This document shows, in pieces, positions 7,005 through 8,430 of a stretch of 8,430 nt of DNA. Source of the DNA: an uncultured Collinsella sp. (GTDB taxonomy: Bacteria > Actinomycetota > Coriobacteriia > Coriobacteriales > Coriobacteriaceae). How positions within the stretch are numbered: position 1 is the first letter of the stretch; every line of letters starts with the position of its first letter. The position numbers and the translations under genes are program-made. The notes beneath the pieces were generated by a model, which saw nothing but the letters and a program-made list of their open reading frames with translations, searched no databases and was not told where the DNA came from. The stretch lies in the NCBI GenBank assembly GCA_905204635.1, contig CAJLAN010000059.1, positions 1-8,430 on the forward strand. The letters are read 5' to 3'.

Positions 7005-7042
7005 AAAAACCAGGTTGTGCATTAAGCCGCAACCTGGTTTTT
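7005..7042 (+). terminator. Intrinsic terminator after the gltA-type fragment
   Basis: AAAAACCAGGTTG (7005-7017) pairs perfectly with CAACCTGGTTTTT (7030-7042), a 13-bp stem with a 12-nt loop, starting 22 bp after the gltA-type stop and ending in a T-run. The A-run on the left arm means that it could also act on the minus strand. Confidence 0.85.
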
Positions 7043-7551
7043 GCGGTGCGTCCGATATGGACAGCAACAAAGAAGCCGGGTGTCAGCAAAAACTGACGGA
7101 AAAACTCCCGAACCGATGAACAGAAGTCATATAGCAGGCCGTATCGGGACGGACGAGTGTGCCGCTCTATACAAAGTCCAGTGCTACTCGACCTGCTTGC
7201 GGATAAAAACTAACAACTTGTGAATGGTTTTTTGAAAGGTTCACCGTATCCTATAGGTACGGTGAACCTTTCATTTTGTGTAGGCGAGAGGAGGTACGCA
7301 TTTGGACTGTGCTCGTCAATAGAAAAGTCTTGCAAAAGAGTGTCAAAAAAGGGGAGCACCTTCAACACCCAATATAATTGTTCGGCTTGTGTAGGTCGAG
7401 CCCCAACGCTCACTTTTTGGAGCCCTAAAGCCCTTTTTCAAAAAAATACAATTTTCCAGAAATGACATGATATATATAAATGGCAGATGGACGTTTGCGT
7501 TGAACTGCTGTCTATAGCTTCAAACTATGGACGATGATGGGTTTATCGTAT
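7043..7551. other. Intergenic region without a supported gene, AT-richer than the left block
   Basis: About 500 bp without a convincing gene. Short frames on both strands (plus 7220-7465, minus 7210-7413) lack a ribosome site, resemble nothing I know and run through the 7234-7272 inverted repeat, so I do not call them. The stretch holds a weak stem GTCAG/CTGAC (7082-7097), the large inverted repeat, a near-direct repeat of TTGTGTAGG(T)CGAG at 7276-7288 and 7387-7400, and an AT-rich patch (7432-7480) with A- and TA-runs that may be a promoter-like or curved element. Confidence 0.6.
7234..7272. repeat. Large inverted repeat (15-bp perfect stem)
   Basis: GAAAGGTTCACCGTA (7234-7248) is perfectly complementary to TACGGTGAACCTTTC (7258-7272), leaving a 9-nt loop that could close further by one G-U and one C-G pair. 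On the plus strand ATTTT follows; on the minus strand the run is A rather than T. It could be a plus-strand terminator, a dispersed palindromic repeat or a recombination site. It lies about 190 bp after the gltA-type terminator, so a second terminator for that gene seems unneeded. Confidence 0.8.
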
Positions 7552-7580
7552 TTTACAAAGGGGTCGTCAGCCCCTATACT
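7552..7580 (+). promoter_or_regulatory. Sigma-A-type promoter of the MetE-like pseudogene
   Basis: TTTACA (7552-7557; one mismatch to TTGACA), a 17-bp spacer and TATACT (7575-7580; one mismatch to TATAAT). The predicted start of transcription is near 7587, about 50 bp before the ATG at 7639. This is the only near-consensus promoter I find in the window. Confidence 0.65.
7559..7575. promoter_or_regulatory. Inverted repeat in the promoter spacer, possible operator
   Basis: AGGGG (7559-7563) and CCCCT (7571-7575) flank TCGTCAG. The repeat fills the interval between the -35 and -10 boxes almost exactly, where a bound repressor or a MerR-like activator would control access. The regulator is unknown. 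Confidence 0.4.
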
Positions 7581-7638
7581 AATATCATAAAATAAACGAG
7601 CCACTGCTCATTGCATAGATCAGAAAGGACAACATCCT

Positions 7639-8430
7639 ATGAAAAATCCCGCTCCTTATCGTTATGATATTGTCGGCAGCTTCCTGCGCACAAAGGCTAT
7701 CCACGAAGCTCGCAGCAAGTTTGAAGCCGGCGAAATTTCCGCTGAAGAACTGACCAAGGTCGAAGATGCCGAGATCACCGGTCTGGTAAAGAAGGAAGAG
7801 AATGTCGGTCTGCACGCTGTCACCGACGGCGAGTATCGCCGTTCCTTCTGGCACATGGACTTCCTCTGGGGTCTGACCGGTACGCAGAAGGTCAAGTCCG
7901 AGCACTTCTCCGTCGCATTCAAGGGCTTCCAGCCTAAGTGAGAGCCCGTAATGATCGTGGACTAGCTGGATTTCCCGGATGATCATCCGTTCCTCAAGCA
8001 TTTTGCATTCCTGCAGAGCGTGGCCTCCGACCTCGTACAGCCCAAGCAGTGCATTCCGTCTCCGTCCATGCTGCATTTGATCTGCTGTGTTCGTTCGACC
8101 GACTACCAGCCGATCGAGCGCTACAAGGACGAGCAGGTTCTGCTGGACGATCTGGCAGCGGCTTACCAGTAAGCGGTAATTTCGATCTTGTATGCCTCGT
8201 GCCAGGTTATCTGCAGCTTGATGATACATCCTGGGGCGAATTCTGTTCGGCTGAGAAGCGCAAGGCATATGCAGAGCGCGGTATCGACGTAGATGAGGTC
8301 GGCCGCAAGTACGTTTATGTGCTCAACAAGATCCTCGAAGCAAAGCCGGAGGACATGGTTATCACCATGCACATCTGCCGCGGCAACTTCCGCTCGACCT
8401 GGTCGTCCGCCGGCGGCTATGAGCCGGTAG
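7639..8430 (+). pseudogene. MetE-like (YxjG/YxjH type) cobalamin-independent methionine synthase family protein, disrupted; runs off right edge
   Basis: Members of about 370 residues resemble the C-terminal catalytic half of MetE and transfer methyl groups to thiols such as homocysteine. ATG 7639 follows AGAAAGGA with a 9-nt spacer. The first 100 codons are clean (DIVGSFLR, VTDGEYRRSFWHMDF) and then stop at TGA 7939. The same frame continues to read as the family through TAG 7963 and TAA 8170: LDFPDDHPFLKHFAFLQSV, IPSPSMLHL and DEQVLLDDLAAAYQ. A frameshift near 8203-8207 (net loss of one base or gain of two) moves the homology to another frame: YLQLDDTSWGEFC, then ITMHICRGNFRSTW with the His-X-Cys zinc ligand pair (8370-8378), and GGYEPV at the edge. 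Four lesions and three different stop codons argue for a pseudogene, not recoding. Very low-quality sequence is the alternative. Confidence 0.88.

Noticed and set aside
7210..7465. Two short overlapping frames on opposite strands in the intergenic region
   Set aside because: They lack ribosome sites, run through the perfect inverted repeat and have no recognisable motif. The minus frame starts at a GTG without support.
7043..7638. Insertion sequence, tRNA or CRISPR array in the intergenic stretch
   Set aside because: No transposase frame, target-site duplication, cloverleaf or regularly spaced repeats could be found by eye.
7939..8172. Stop-codon recoding (selenocysteine or pyrrolysine) in the MetE-like gene
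   Set aside because: TGA, TAG and TAA all occur and a frameshift follows, which no single recoding system explains. None of the stops falls at an expected cysteine or other catalytic residue.
7585..8268. Minus-strand open frame of 227 codons
   Set aside because: It is the antisense of the MetE-like pseudogene, which shows clear family motifs on the plus strand, and it has no recognisable domain.

Overview
The left four fifths of the window (about 1-6847) reads like chromosome from a high-GC Gram-positive, most likely a Coriobacteriia member such as Collinsella. That guess rests on the GC-rich codon use, strong AGGAGG-type ribosome sites and the order scpA-scpB-pseudouridine synthase-cmk-plsC-ispH; it is not a database result. 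All of these genes lie on the minus strand, so transcription runs from high to low coordinates.

Minus-strand block, in transcription order: an ABC-F ATPase missing its first ATPase domain (6847-5453); a 98-residue membrane protein of unknown function with a GTG start (5466-5170); a site-2-protease-type M50 metalloprotease (5160-4477); an 84-bp gap holding a hairpin; then scpA (4392-3580), scpB (3568-2849), an RsuA/RluB-type pseudouridine synthase (2862-1891), a 66-bp gap, cmk (1824-1138), plsC (1134-406) and ispH (403 to beyond the left edge). Most junctions overlap or are a few bases long, and several stop codons lie inside the next gene's ribosome site, so this is one or two translationally coupled operons. 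The jobs are housekeeping: chromosome condensation (ScpAB), rRNA modification, CMP/dCMP phosphorylation, phospholipid acylation and isoprenoid synthesis.

Near 6836-6860 the sequence changes abruptly. The minus-strand ABC-F gene stops at its first switch-histidine motif. It abuts, head to head with no spacer, the last 48 codons of a plus-strand glutamate synthase small-subunit-type gene. Both genes are decapitated at the same point, so this is a rearrangement breakpoint or an assembly misjoin.

To the right, the gltA-type fragment ends in a good intrinsic terminator (7005-7042). About 500 bp of AT-richer non-coding DNA follows, with a 15-bp-stem inverted repeat (7234-7272). A near-consensus promoter with a palindrome in its spacer (7552-7580) then leads into a MetE-like (YxjG/YxjH type) methyltransferase gene. 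That gene is a pseudogene in this sequence: one stop of each kind and a frameshift interrupt an otherwise well-conserved reading, which runs off the right edge.

I see no CRISPR array, tRNA, rRNA, transposase or recognisable novel system. The points most worth checking are the breakpoint, the decayed methyltransferase gene with its intact promoter, and the inverted repeats in the intergenic region.
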